Source: Nocardia jejuensis NBRC 103114 (GTDB lineage Bacteria > Actinomycetota > Actinomycetes > Mycobacteriales > Mycobacteriaceae). From it: 64,000 bases of DNA. Positions within the stretch are counted from its first letter, which is position 1. Each line of letters starts with the position of its first letter. The translations under genes and the position numbers were made by a program. The DNA is taken from assembly GCF_001613145.1 (NCBI RefSeq), contig NZ_BDBU01000022.1:92043-156042 (forward strand), in the 5' to 3' direction. The notes under the pieces were generated by a model that did no database searches, was not told the DNA's origin, and saw only the letters and a program-made list of their open reading frames with translations. This document shows, one piece after another, positions 41,305 through 50,434 of this stretch.

Positions 41305-42633
41305 GTGTCCGAACAACGTTTTCCTGCTCTTTCGCGGCGCGGGTTCCTCGGGCTGGCCGGCGCGGCCGCGGCCGGCGCGGCGCTGACCGCCTGCGCCGGA
41401 TCCGGCGGCGGCAACAAGCAGGGTGGGGACGACAAGACCATCACCTTCTGGTCCAACCACCCGGGCACCTCCAAGGACCTGGAGAACGAGCTGATCAACC
41501 GGTTCCAGGCCAAGCACCCGGACCTGAAGGTCAACCTCATCGACGCGGGCAAGAACTACGAAGAGGTGTCGCAGAAGTTCAACGCGGCGCTGTCCGGCGG
41601 TGACCTGCCGGACGTCGTCGTGCTCTCGGACGTGTGGTGGTTCAACTACGCGCTCAACGGCACCATCGAACCGCTGGACTCCCACTTCGGTTCCGCCGGA
41701 GTGAAACTCGACGACTACGTGGACTCCCTCGCGGCGGACTACCTGTTCAACGGCAAGCACTACGCGCTGCCGTACGCCCGCTCCACCCAGGTCTTCTACT
41801 ACAACAAGGACGTCTGGTCCAAGGCCGGACTGCCGGACCGCGGCCCGAACACCTGGCAGGAATTCGACGAGTGGGGTCCCAAGCTGCAGAGCGTCGTCGG
41901 CGGCGACAAGTGGGCGCACGGCTGGGGTGACGCCAAGAACTACCTGGCCTGGACCTTCCAGGGTCCGAGCTGGACCTTCGGCGGCCACTACTCCGACCAG
42001 TGGACGCTGAAGTTCAACGACCCCAACACCCTCGCCGCCGGCAACTACCTGCGCGACAGCATCAACAACAAGAAGTACGCGAGCATCCGGCCGCAGATCG
42101 CGACCGACTTCGGCACCGGCATCATCGCCTCCACCATCGCCTCCACCGGTGATCTCAAGGGCATCAAGCAGAACGCCGCGGGCAAGCTGGAATTCGGCAC
42201 CGCGTTCCTGCCGCACCCGAACGGGGCGGGCGCGACCACCGGCGGTGCGGGCCTTGCCATTCCATCGCGGATCTCGGACAAGCGCAAGGAGAACGCGCTC
42301 CAGTTCATCGAGTTCATCACCAATGCGGCCAATACCGCGTACTTCTCGCAGGGCACCGGTTACATGCCGGTGCGCAAGTCGGCGCTGCAGGATCCGACCG
42401 AGATCGACTTCCTGGCCAAGAACCCGAACGCCAAGACCGCGATCGATCAGCTCGCGATCACCAAGCCGCAGGACTACGCACGCGTATTCCTGCCGGGCGG
42501 CGACCAGATCATCGGCACCGGCCTGGAGCAGATCGGCCTTCAGAACCGGGATGTGGCAGCGGCTTACGCCGATATCACCAACCAGCTGCAGACCATCATC
42601 GACCGGCAGATCACCCCCAAGCTGCCCAAGTAG
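41305..42633 (+). CDS. ugpB: Substrate-binding lipoprotein, UgpB-like
   Basis: This 442-residue extracytoplasmic binding protein carries a Tat-type lipoprotein signal: LSRRGFLGLAGAAAAGAALTAC, twin arginines plus lipobox. The mature domain has the UgpB pattern ITFWSNHPGTSKDLENELINRFQ, LPYARSTQVFYYNKDVWSKAGLPDRGP and YFSQGTGYMPVRKSA, and aligns by eye with M. tuberculosis UgpB over its full length. That protein binds glycerophosphocholine rather than glycerol 3-phosphate. GTG 41305 follows AGAAGGAG. It probably recovers headgroups from host or self phospholipids. Confidence 0.93.
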   Translation: MSEQRFPALSRRGFLGLAGAAAAGAALTACAGSGGGNKQGGDDKTITFWSNHPGTSKDLENELINRFQAKHPDLKVNLIDAGKNYEEVSQKFNAALSGGDLPDVVVLSDVWWFNYALNGTIEPLDSHFGSAGVKLDDYVDSLAADYLFNGKHYALPYARSTQVFYYNKDVWSKAGLPDRGPNTWQEFDEWGPKLQSVVGGDKWAHGWGDAKNYLAWTFQGPSWTFGGHYSDQWTLKFNDPNTLAAGNYLRDSINNKKYASIRPQIATDFGTGIIASTIASTGDLKGIKQNAAGKLEFGTAFLPHPNGAGATTGGAGLAIPSRISDKRKENALQFIEFITNAANTAYFSQGTGYMPVRKSALQDPTEIDFLAKNPNAKTAIDQLAITKPQDYARVFLPGGDQIIGTGLEQIGLQNRDVAAAYADITNQLQTIIDRQITPKLPK

Positions 42634-42644
42634 GGACACCACCG

Positions 42645-42670
42645 CGCCCGGGGCGAATCGGCCCCGGGCG
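42645..42670 (+). terminator. 10-bp hairpin between ugpB and ugpC
   Basis: CGCCCGGGGC (42645-42654) pairs with GCCCCGGGCG (42661-42670) over GAATCG. Between ugpB and ugpC it may act as an attenuator or mRNA stabiliser, allowing more binding protein than ATPase. Confidence 0.6.
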
Positions 42671-42756
42671 TCATCTACCACCGTGACTACTGATTTCGTG
42701 CGCGGCGGCCGACGGCGGCGAGCCGCGCGCCGAAGTCACGAGGAGGCGGAAAGAGC

Positions 42757-43836
<1,080 letters not shown>

Positions 43837-43842
43837 GGCACA

Positions 43843-44160
43843 TCAGGCGATCGCCGCGATATCACCGTCATCGAAGTAGATCGCCTGATGCAGACGGCCG
43901 CCGAGCGCGATCGCATACCGGGCGAGCACCTCGTGGCCCGAAATCTGGCCACGTTCGATCTGCGACACCCGGCCCTTGGTGACGCCCATGCGTTCGGCGA
44001 GTTGCGACTGCGTCAATCCCCGACTCTTGCGGATCTCGGCCAGCCGATGGCCGATGATCTCCGCCAGAATTTCCTTCTTGCCGATCGCCAGTGCCTCTTC
44101 GCCACCGGCACGCTCGACGAACTCGGTTCGGATGTCCTCCCACCGCGAATACCCGCTCAT
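43843..44160 (-). CDS. higA: XRE-family antitoxin, HigA-like
   Basis: This 105-residue helix-turn-helix protein has its Xre domain at about residues 38-92 (RLAEIRKSRGLTQSQLAERMGVTKGRVSQIERGQISGHEVLARYAIALGG). The N-terminal 35 residues are charged and may wrap the toxin. It is the second gene of a toxin-antitoxin pair: its ATG overlaps the toxin stop (44157-44160), the toxin-first order typical of higBA. It should neutralise the toxin and repress the operon by binding the palindromes at 44529-44546. There is no terminator before the convergent ugpC gene. Confidence 0.88.
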   Translation of the reverse strand: MSGYSRWEDIRTEFVERAGGEEALAIGKKEILAEIIGHRLAEIRKSRGLTQSQLAERMGVTKGRVSQIERGQISGHEVLARYAIALGGRLHQAIYFDDGDIAAIA

Positions 44161-44519
44161 CGCCGCTCCTGTTCCTCTCGCCGTTCCTTCAAGTAGATCT
44201 CGTACCGCTGCTCAGCCAGCGGAATCGCGGCCCGATACCACGTGCGCCACTGATTCGACTTGTCGCCTGCGGCCAGCAGGATGCTCGAACGCCAGGGGTC
44301 GAATACGAAGAGGATACGAACCGTTCCCGGCCTCAGCTCTTTGAGGTTGGAGATCGCGGACCCTGTGATCGTGTCGACCAATGGGCGCCCCAGTCCGGGT
44401 CCCAGTTCGGCTAGCAGATCGATCGCCTGCGACACTCGCCGATAGTTCGCCTCGTCGAGCTGCATGATCCATTGACGAACCTCGTCCACCACGTAGATTT
44501 CCCACTCACGGTCGGCCAC
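44157..44519 (-). CDS. higB: HigB/RelE-like toxin (Gp49 family)
   Basis: This 120-residue RelE-fold protein is predicted to be a ribosome-dependent mRNA interferase. The pattern fits the Gp49/HigB group: WEIYVVDEVRQWIMQLDE, LGPGLGRPLVDTITGSAISNLKELRPGTVRILFVFDPWRSSILLAAGDKSNQW and a basic C-terminus (YEIYLKERREEQERR). Lys and Arg in LKELRPG and DKSNQW are likely active-site residues. It starts with GTG 44519, placed 7 bases after a perfect TATACT, so the mRNA is probably leaderless. An upstream start at 44540 would lie inside the operator and is rejected. Translation is coupled to the antitoxin. Confidence 0.88.
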   Translation of the reverse strand: MADREWEIYVVDEVRQWIMQLDEANYRRVSQAIDLLAELGPGLGRPLVDTITGSAISNLKELRPGTVRILFVFDPWRSSILLAAGDKSNQWRTWYRAAIPLAEQRYEIYLKERREEQERR

Positions 44520-44526
44520 GCCGAGA

Positions 44527-44546
44527 AGTATAGGTATCACTATACC
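44527..44546 (-). promoter_or_regulatory. Promoter and autoregulatory operator of higBA
   Basis: The -10 TATACT (44532-44527) is followed by 7 bases and GTG 44519. Overlapping palindromes TATAG-N6-CTATA (44529-44544) and GGTAT-N4-ATACC (44533-44546) cover the -10, the position expected for repression by HigA or the HigBA complex. The gap 44547-44644 holds no gene. Confidence 0.65.
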
Positions 44547-44644
44547 CGAGGTGTGTGGATCGTAAGAGACCAGGTGTAGGACTCGCCGCCCCTACGCGGA
44601 GTGACCGCGCCTCGATAGATGTCGGGGCGCGGTTCTGCTGCGGG

Positions 44645-46627
44645 CTACCAGATCTTCACGCGGTCGGCGGGGTCCAGGTAGAGGGCGTCGCCGGGTTTCA
44701 CGTCGAAGGCTTCGTGGAAGGTGTCGAGGTTGCGGATCACTCCGTTGCAGCGGAATTCGGGCGGGGAGTGGGGGTCCACGGCGAGGCGGCGGATGGCCTC
44801 CTCCTGACGAGCCTTGGTGCGCCAGACCTGGGCCCAGCCGAAGAAGACGCGCTGCAGGCCCGTGAGGTCGTCCAGGACGGGGGCGTCGGAATTCTCGAGG
44901 GAGATCCGGTAGGCCTCGAGCGCGATGGTGAGGCCGCCGAGGTCGCCGATGTTCTCGCCGATGGTGAACTCGCCGTTGACGGTGTGGTCGTCGGAGAGGT
45001 CTTTGGGGGAGAACTGGTTGTACTGGGCGATCAGGGCTTCGGTGCGCTTGCCGAACTCGGTGCGGTCCGACTCGGTCCACCAGTCGACCATATTGCCGTC
45101 GCCGTCGTACTTGGAGCCCTGATCGTCGAAGCCGTGGCCGATCTCGTGGCCGATGACCGCGCCGATACCGCCGTAGTTGGCGGCGTCGTCGGCGTTCATG
45201 TCGAAGAACGGGGGCTGCAGAATCGCCGCGGGGAAGACGATCTCGTTCATGCCGGGGTTGTAGTAGGCGTTGACCGTCTGCGGGGTCATGAACCACTCGC
45301 CGCGATCGACCGCGCCGCCGAGCTTGTTCAGGTCCCGATCGTGCTCCGCGGCATAGCCGTTGCGGTAGTTGCCGACCAGATCGACCGAGTCGACCTCCAC
45401 GTCGGCGTAGTCGCGCCACTCGTCGGGGTAGCCGATCTTGGGAGTGAACTTCTCCAGCTTGGCCAGGGCGGCCTGGCGGGTGTCGGGGCTCATCCACTCC
45501 AGGTCGGAGATATTGCGGCGGTACGCCTCCTGCAGGTTGGCGACCAGATCCACCATGCGGGCCTTGGCCTCGGGCGGGAAGTGCCGCGCCACATACAGTT
45601 TGCCGACCGCCTCGCCCAGCAGATCCTGCACCAGGGACACGCCGCGCTTCCAGCGATCGCGATTCTCCTGCGCGCCGGTCAGCGTGCGGCCGTAGAAGTC
45701 GAAGCTCTCCTGCACCAGGTTCTCGGTCAGATACGCGGAGCGCGAGCGCACCACGCGCCACGCCGTCCACGCCTTCCAGTCCTCGAGCGACTCCGATGCC
45801 CAGACCTGGGCGAAGGTGCGCACGTAATCCGGCTGGCGCACCACCAGTTCGGCGAACAGCTCCGGTGCGCGGCGCTCGGTGGTCTCGGCCAGCGCGGAAG
45901 TCCAGGCGGCCCAGTCGAATTCAGGATTCTCCGCCGTGAGCGCGTCGAGAGTGGTGAGGTTGTAGCTCAATTCGGCGTCGCGGCGGCGCACCACGTCCCA
46001 GTGGCCGGCGGCCAGCTTGGCCTCGAGATCGAAGACGCGCTGCGCGTCGTAGTCCAGGTCGGCGTGCGCGAACATGCGGCCGATGTGGGCGATGTACTTC
46101 GCGCGGATCTCCGCGTACTCGTCCTTGTGGTAGTAGGACTCGTCGGGCAGGCCGATGCCGGACTGGGTGACGTGCACCAGGTAGCGGGTGGAGTCCTTGT
46201 CGTCGGTGTCGACGTAGAAGGCCAGCGCGCCACCGACACCGGTGCGCTGCAGGCCGCCGATCACCGCCGCGAGCGCGCCGCGATCGGTGACCTCACGGAT
46301 GGCGGCCAGCTCGCCCACGATGGGGGACAGGCCCGCGTGCTCGACGTGCGCCTCGTTCATGAAGCTGTTGTAGAGGTCGCCGATCTTGCGCTCCTCGGTG
46401 CCGCGCGCGGCGTTCGCGGCGGCGGCGTCCTGGATGATCTGCTGTACGTCCCGCTCGGCCTGGTCGTACAGGGTGCGGAAGGCGCCGTCGACCGCGCGGT
46501 CCGACGGTATCTCGTAGCTGTCCAGCCACTTGCCGTTGACGTGCGCGAACAGGTCGTCCTGCACCCGAACGTCCGCGTCACGGAAGGACAGGTCGATACC
46601 GGAGGGAGGCGTCAGCTGCGAAGTCAC
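44645..46627 (-). CDS. M13-family zinc metallopeptidase (neprilysin/Zmp1-like)
   Basis: This 660-residue peptidase resembles M. tuberculosis Zmp1 (Rv0198c). The zinc site HEIGH is at residues 494-498 (VIGHEIGHGFDDQGSKYDGDGN) and the third ligand Glu is in the downstream ENIGDLGGLTIA motif. The substrate-backbone motif NAYYNP and the C-terminal CNGVIRNLDTFHEAFDVKPGDALYL are typical. No signal peptide is present, as in Zmp1, so export, if any, would be non-classical. M13 enzymes cut short peptides. GTG 46627 is preferred (GGGA four bases upstream); ATG 46645 is an alternative. A hairpin separates it from the upstream NHL gene. Confidence 0.93.
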   Translation of the reverse strand: MTSQLTPPSGIDLSFRDADVRVQDDLFAHVNGKWLDSYEIPSDRAVDGAFRTLYDQAERDVQQIIQDAAAANAARGTEERKIGDLYNSFMNEAHVEHAGLSPIVGELAAIREVTDRGALAAVIGGLQRTGVGGALAFYVDTDDKDSTRYLVHVTQSGIGLPDESYYHKDEYAEIRAKYIAHIGRMFAHADLDYDAQRVFDLEAKLAAGHWDVVRRRDAELSYNLTTLDALTAENPEFDWAAWTSALAETTERRAPELFAELVVRQPDYVRTFAQVWASESLEDWKAWTAWRVVRSRSAYLTENLVQESFDFYGRTLTGAQENRDRWKRGVSLVQDLLGEAVGKLYVARHFPPEAKARMVDLVANLQEAYRRNISDLEWMSPDTRQAALAKLEKFTPKIGYPDEWRDYADVEVDSVDLVGNYRNGYAAEHDRDLNKLGGAVDRGEWFMTPQTVNAYYNPGMNEIVFPAAILQPPFFDMNADDAANYGGIGAVIGHEIGHGFDDQGSKYDGDGNMVDWWTESDRTEFGKRTEALIAQYNQFSPKDLSDDHTVNGEFTIGENIGDLGGLTIALEAYRISLENSDAPVLDDLTGLQRVFFGWAQVWRTKARQEEAIRRLAVDPHSPPEFRCNGVIRNLDTFHEAFDVKPGDALYLDPADRVKIW

Positions 46628-46651
46628 GATTCCCAGTATGCCCATTGCCGC

Positions 46652-46684
46652 GGGTGCGAGCTCGCCTCCGGCAACCTCGCACCC
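46652..46684 (-). terminator. 9-bp hairpin between the NHL-protein gene and the M13 peptidase gene
   Basis: GGGTGCGAG (46652-46660) pairs with CTCGCACCC (46676-46684) over 15 bases, in the 64-base gap between two minus-strand genes. Confidence 0.5.
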
Positions 46685-46691
46685 CCGAGTT

Positions 46692-47633
46692 TCACGACAG
46701 GTGAACGCGCAGCAGGTCGCCGCTCTCGGTCCCGACCAGCAGGTCCCCATCGGGGGCGACTGCCACCGAGGTCATCGGCTGACCCGAGTACACCGTGCAG
46801 CTCACACCGGTATTCGGATCCACCCGAGCCAAACGCCCGAGCGCGGTCGCCACGTAGAACCGGCCGTCGGGCCCCACCGCCAGATCGTCGGGGAAGGCCG
46901 GAACCACATCGGGATTGAGCTGCGCGGCCACCGTGCGCGCGGACGGATCGTCGATCGGCACCCGCAGGATCTGACCGCCGGGGCTGGTCATGACGCCGAC
47001 ATACAGGTCCCGGCCGACCACGACGATGCCGTTGGCCTGGAAGATCCGCGACCGCTCGGACCAGGCGTCGTCCGTCGAACCGTCCGGGCGGATCCGGATC
47101 ACGCCCGAGAGGCTGTCGGTGACGTAGAGGAACCCGTCCGCGTCGAAGGCGCTGCCGTTCACCATGCCCCGCCCCGGCGCGAAGGTCTCCGCACGCGGAT
47201 CGGCGGCGGCCGGATCGAAGCGCACGATGCTGGAACCGGTCAGCACGCTCGTCGGCGTATCGCCGGAATTGACGTACATGAGTCCGTCCGGGCCCAGCCG
47301 TACCGCGCCCGGAAAAGCCACCGCGACCGACGCGGTCAGGCGGCCGGCGCTGTCGTAGCGCTGCACCTCGTTGCGATAGGACCGGGCCACCCACAGATTT
47401 CCCGCACCGTCGAAGCCGACGTTCTCCGACCAATCCAGCAGCGGCACGGCGAAAGGCACCTCGGTGCCGACGCGGACGGCGGGACATGAGCCCTCGGCGA
47501 CGACGGTGGGTGCGGCGGTCGCTGCCGGTGCGACCGGCAGCAGCGCGATCGAACCCGCGGCGAGCATTCCGGCACAGCAGTGGGTCAGCACGCGCCGCCC
47601 GTGTCCGACGCCGGGTAGGAAGGATTCGAGCAT
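46692..47633 (-). CDS. Secreted SMP-30/NHL-type beta-propeller protein
   Basis: This 313-residue exported protein has a Sec signal (LTHCCAGMLAAGSIALLPVAPAATAAP) and a six-bladed propeller. Repeated blade motifs are ENVGFDGAGNLWVA, GAVRLGPDGLMYVN, NGSAFDADGFLYVTD, NGIVVVGRDLYVG, DDLAVGPDGRFYVAT and TSVAVAPDGDLLVG. The pattern matches SMP-30/gluconolactonase and NHL proteins, which hydrolyse lactones or bind ligands. Candidate metal ligands (Glu in SENVGF, Asn in MVNGS, Asp in FPDDLA) are present, so enzyme activity is possible. The substrate is unknown. A long 5' region with repeats precedes it. Confidence 0.82.
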   Translation of the reverse strand: MLESFLPGVGHGRRVLTHCCAGMLAAGSIALLPVAPAATAAPTVVAEGSCPAVRVGTEVPFAVPLLDWSENVGFDGAGNLWVARSYRNEVQRYDSAGRLTASVAVAFPGAVRLGPDGLMYVNSGDTPTSVLTGSSIVRFDPAAADPRAETFAPGRGMVNGSAFDADGFLYVTDSLSGVIRIRPDGSTDDAWSERSRIFQANGIVVVGRDLYVGVMTSPGGQILRVPIDDPSARTVAAQLNPDVVPAFPDDLAVGPDGRFYVATALGRLARVDPNTGVSCTVYSGQPMTSVAVAPDGDLLVGTESGDLLRVHLS

Positions 47634-47763
47634 GGTTCAGGCCCCCGATATTTCGCAGTCAACCGATCCGAGCACAGTGAAAATATCCGGTTCACAAGAA
47701 AAATGGGAGCCCCTCCCGCAATCGCACCGGCCGCACGGCACAGGTTGGCGAGTCGTGCCGGAC

Positions 47764-47846
47764 GACAGTGCGATTCGGCCTAGGTAGTGCGATTCAGGCT
47801 CGGCGACAGTGTGATTCGGACCGGTCGCAGCCGGATTCAGGCTCGG
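47764..47846. repeat. Imperfect tandem repeats around GTGCGATTC
   Basis: Four successive copies of a unit of about 21 bases (GTGCGATTCGGCCTAG, GTGCGATTCAGGCTCGG, GTGTGATTCGGACCGG, GCCGGATTCAGGCTCGG) occur in the 287-base gap 47634-47920. A further GCGATTCAGG appears near 47920-47930 at the end of the DUF397 gene. No gene was found in the gap. GTGAA-N9-TTCAC (47678-47696) lies near the NHL-gene start. Confidence 0.55.
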
Positions 47847-47920
47847 CAGCGGGTTCGGTATCCGGTCCAGGCGGGGCGATTCGAGGGGCGGTGAGTTTCG
47901 CGAGGTGGACGGGATGCGAT

Positions 47921-48352
47921 TCAGGACACGACCGGGACTCGATCGAATTCGCGATCGGCGGCACCGGCGAGGAACGCCTGCCATTCGCCGGGGGTGTAGA
48001 CAAGACCGGTCTCCCCGTACCGCAGCGTTGTCCACCCGTCCGGATCGGTGAACGCCCGCAGCACCGTCGAATCCGGCTCCGGGGCCACCGCGGCGGTGGC
48101 ATCGCCGCTGTCCAGCAGCATATCCAGGAACGACATCCACTCCGGTGCCGTGACGATGATGACGGGCTCGTCCTGCGGGCGATGTTGCGGATTTCGCCGG
48201 TACTTGCTGTCGCGGATGAGCACCGCGGCACCGTCGAATCGAACCTCGACACATTGGTTTCCATTATTCGTGCGGGTCGACGTGAACCATCCCGTGGAAT
48301 CCGGATGATATTTCGCGGTGGTGAGCATGGGCAGCATTTTACCGTCGCACAT
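47921..48352 (-). CDS. Double DUF397 protein
   Basis: This 143-residue protein contains two DUF397 units: residues 15-83 (STGWFTSTRTNNGNQCVEVRFDGAAVLIRDSKYR, then IIVTAPEWMSFLDML) and a degenerate second copy at 95-138 (STVLRAFTDPDGWTTLRYGETGLVYTPGEWQAFLAGAADREFD). DUF397 proteins of about 65 residues are the usual small partners of DUF5753-type XRE regulators in Streptomyces and relatives (WhiJ/AbaA-like loci), where they modulate the regulator. A two-copy fusion is less common. AGGAG lies 4 bases before ATG 48352, and the start is 7 bases after the regulator's stop, so the two are co-translated. Confidence 0.85.
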   Translation of the reverse strand: MCDGKMLPMLTTAKYHPDSTGWFTSTRTNNGNQCVEVRFDGAAVLIRDSKYRRNPQHRPQDEPVIIVTAPEWMSFLDMLLDSGDATAAVAPEPDSTVLRAFTDPDGWTTLRYGETGLVYTPGEWQAFLAGAADREFDRVPVVS

Positions 48353-48359
48353 GTGTCTC

Positions 48360-49211
48360 CTACCCTTGCGAACAGCTCTTGATCAAATCCAAGGATTCCG
48401 CACGGTCGAGCGATTGCTCGAGTGCACGCACAAATGCAAAACTCAGATCGCGCACCTGATCCGGATCATCCACGGAACCACCGAAAACGGCACTTTCCAC
48501 CCAGCCGAAGGTGGGCAGGTTCTCCGATGCGAAATCCAGGAGATGAAAACTCGACCCGCCCAGTACGGCGCCCCGAGTGGCCGCGAACGGAATCACCCGG
48601 ACCGCGATGGAATCCTCTTCCTCCAGCAGGGTCGCCAAATGTTCCAGCTGCCCGCGCAACACTTTCGGGCCCCCGATCTGCTGCCAGAGGGTGGCCTCGC
48701 CGAGCACGGCCGTGACCTCCGGTCGATCCGCACCGAGCAACCGCTGCTGCCGCCGCATGCGCACGGCGACCAACTGCTCCACCTGAACCGGTCTGATCAT
48801 GACGTCAGCGCTGATCAGGGCCCTGGCGTACTCCTCGGTCTGCAGTAGGCCCGGCACCACCAGACTGTCGTAACTGCGGATGGCCTCGGCGCCGAATTCC
48901 ATGCCGTAGTAGCGCTGCAGCTCCGCGCCGATCAGGGCCGAGGACTTCGCCCACCACCCGCGCTCCTTGCTGGCATCCAGGAGTTCGAGCAGTTCCGCGC
49001 GTTCTTCGCCGTCCACTTCGAGCAGTTCCAGCACCGGTCCGATGGTGTTGACGGTCAGCACCCTGCGAGCCTTCTCCACATGGGACCAGTTGGCCGGGGT
49101 GAAGCCGACCCGCTTGGCGAAGGTCGCGGAATCGAAGCCGCGCAGCTCACGCAGCTCCCGGAGGCGGATGACCAGCTCCCACCGCGCAACGGTGGGCGAG
49201 ACGGGTGCCAT
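48360..49211 (-). CDS. XRE-family regulator with DUF5753 domain
   Basis: This 283-residue regulator has an N-terminal helix-turn-helix (residues 14-72, LVIRLRELRELRGFDSATFAKRVGFTPANWSHVEKARRVLTVNTIGPVLELLEV). Its C-terminal DUF5753 region (about 100-275) shows the usual SYDSLVVPGLLQTEEYARALI and VRMRRQQRLL segments. It forms an operon with the double DUF397 gene and is divergent from an unknown gene at 49300. It probably binds the TGAC-N4-GTCA palindrome in the shared promoter region. ATG 49211 follows TAGCAT by 8 bases with no ribosome site. Streptomyces relatives control development and antibiotic genes; no such role can be shown here. Confidence 0.88.
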   Translation of the reverse strand: MAPVSPTVARWELVIRLRELRELRGFDSATFAKRVGFTPANWSHVEKARRVLTVNTIGPVLELLEVDGEERAELLELLDASKERGWWAKSSALIGAELQRYYGMEFGAEAIRSYDSLVVPGLLQTEEYARALISADVMIRPVQVEQLVAVRMRRQQRLLGADRPEVTAVLGEATLWQQIGGPKVLRGQLEHLATLLEEEDSIAVRVIPFAATRGAVLGGSSFHLLDFASENLPTFGWVESAVFGGSVDDPDQVRDLSFAFVRALEQSLDRAESLDLIKSCSQG

Positions 49212-49245
49212 GCCCGACGATGCTACGCCGCGACTCGCCGGTGTG

Positions 49246-49280
49246 TGACTATTGTCATAGCGATTGCCGCGGAATAGGGT
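49246..49280 (+). promoter_or_regulatory. Promoter and palindrome of the gene at 49300
   Basis: A -35 TTGTCA (49252-49257), 17-base spacer and -10 TAGGGT (49275-49280) lie just before the unknown gene. The palindrome TGAC-TATT-GTCA (49246-49257) covers the -35 box, a good place for repression by the divergent XRE regulator. Confidence 0.5.
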
Positions 49281-49299
49281 CGGTAGCAGGAGGTTCGCC

Positions 49300-49788
49300 A
49301 TGACCCCGCTCGACCCGTCTTCGTACACCGCCACCCAGGAAGCGCTGGCTCGCTGCCGCCGCTACCGGAAGGAGCACGGCCTGTACGGGGTCGTCGACTC
49401 GGCCCTGGGGCGAATCATGCTCGAGATCGGCGCCGTCGGGGCCGTCACCATGCCCGTCGACCTCGGCACCCGGGTGCGAGACCGGCTCCGTGACGGTACC
49501 CGCTGCGGACCCGTGATCGCGCATCCCCGCTCCGGGCGATGGACGTTTCTGACCGGTCCGACCGACAACTCGTATCTCGACGAGGCGTTGTTCTCGGACC
49601 TTTTCCGCGACTGCGCGGCCGTGGCGCTGCCCGGTAGCCAGATCGTGCTGCCCTCGCCGGCCGACGAGCACACCCGCTACCGGACCTGGATCTGCCCGCC
49701 GGAGAACGACTTCCGGCCGGAGCTCGCGGAAGTCGTCCTGGCTACCCGGGAGTGCCGCGGGGGATTCGCCCCCGCGCCGCCCGGGTGA
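49300..49788 (+). CDS. Unknown protein divergent from the XRE/DUF397 pair
   Basis: This 162-residue cytoplasmic protein has no signal peptide or membrane span. It begins with a helical segment (TATQEALARCRRYRKEHGLYGVVDSALGRIMLEIGAVGAVTMPVDLGTRVRDRL). An alternating strand pattern follows (GPVIAHPRSGRWTFLTGPTDNSYL, IVLPSPADEHTRYRTWICPPEN), which faintly recalls the N-terminal half of bifunctional primase/polymerase proteins, but the catalytic residues are not identifiable. I do not assign a function. A strong GCAGGAGG ribosome site precedes the ATG. The position suggests it is a regulatory target of the divergent XRE protein. Confidence 0.8.
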   Translation: MTPLDPSSYTATQEALARCRRYRKEHGLYGVVDSALGRIMLEIGAVGAVTMPVDLGTRVRDRLRDGTRCGPVIAHPRSGRWTFLTGPTDNSYLDEALFSDLFRDCAAVALPGSQIVLPSPADEHTRYRTWICPPENDFRPELAEVVLATRECRGGFAPAPPG

Positions 49789-49794
49789 GAATCC

Positions 49795-50310
49795 TCAGTT
49801 GGTCGGAGCGGGAGTCAGCGTGATGCTGTATTTGTCCTCGATCGTGGACTTGAAGTCGCGCTCGCACTGGTCGACCTTGGACTGATCGCCGTTGGCGTCG
49901 GTGATGCAATCGAGGTAGTTCTTGCCGCCGTTGTCGACGAACCAGCTGTAACCGACGATCACGAACACGATCGAGGCGATCAGGCCGAGCAGGCCCAGAA
50001 CCAGGCCGGTCACCGCCAGGCCGAGCCCGCCGCCGCTGCCGCCGCGCGCCTTCACCATGGCGATCAGGCCGAAGATCGCGGCGAGCAGGCCGAACAGGAT
50101 GCCGCCGACGACGGTCCAGCAGCTCAGAACCGCGATGATGCCCAGGACCAGGGCGGTGATGGCCAGGCCCTTGCCCTTGGGCGACTCCTGCCAGTACTGC
50201 TGACCACCCGGCGGCGGCTGGTAGTTCCCGGGCGGCGGCGGGGGGTACTGCTGGCCGTACTGACCACCGGGGGGCGGGTCGTACTGTCCGGGGGGCGGGT
50301 ACTGAGACAT
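49795..50310 (-). CDS. DUF4190-like membrane protein with Pro/Gln/Tyr-rich N-terminus
   Basis: This 171-residue protein has a disordered N-terminus of about 45 residues built of PPPG-QY repeats (YPPPGQYDPPPGGQYGQQYPPPPPG). Two membrane spans follow (LAITALVLGIIAVLSCWTVVGGILFGLLAAIFGLIAMVKA and LGLAVTGLVLGLLGLIASIVFVIVGY), then a small exported C-terminal domain with two cysteines (YLDCITDANGDQSKVDQCERDF). DUF4190 proteins of this layout are common in actinobacteria and of unknown role; the Pro/Tyr-rich part may phase-separate or bind cytoskeletal partners. AAGGA precedes the ATG. The stop is 6 bases from the convergent unknown gene. Confidence 0.83.
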   Translation of the reverse strand: MSQYPPPGQYDPPPGGQYGQQYPPPPPGNYQPPPGGQQYWQESPKGKGLAITALVLGIIAVLSCWTVVGGILFGLLAAIFGLIAMVKARGGSGGGLGLAVTGLVLGLLGLIASIVFVIVGYSWFVDNGGKNYLDCITDANGDQSKVDQCERDFKSTIEDKYSITLTPAPTN

Positions 50311-50434
50311 GGGGGTGTCCTTCCGACGGTGCTGCTCCCGGTATCGCCAACGTGCGGACGAGCCGTTAACGCGCCCGATTCGTCCCAATTGCTGCGTTGA
50401 TCATTTCAGATCACCGTGCGAACAGCTATCGATG

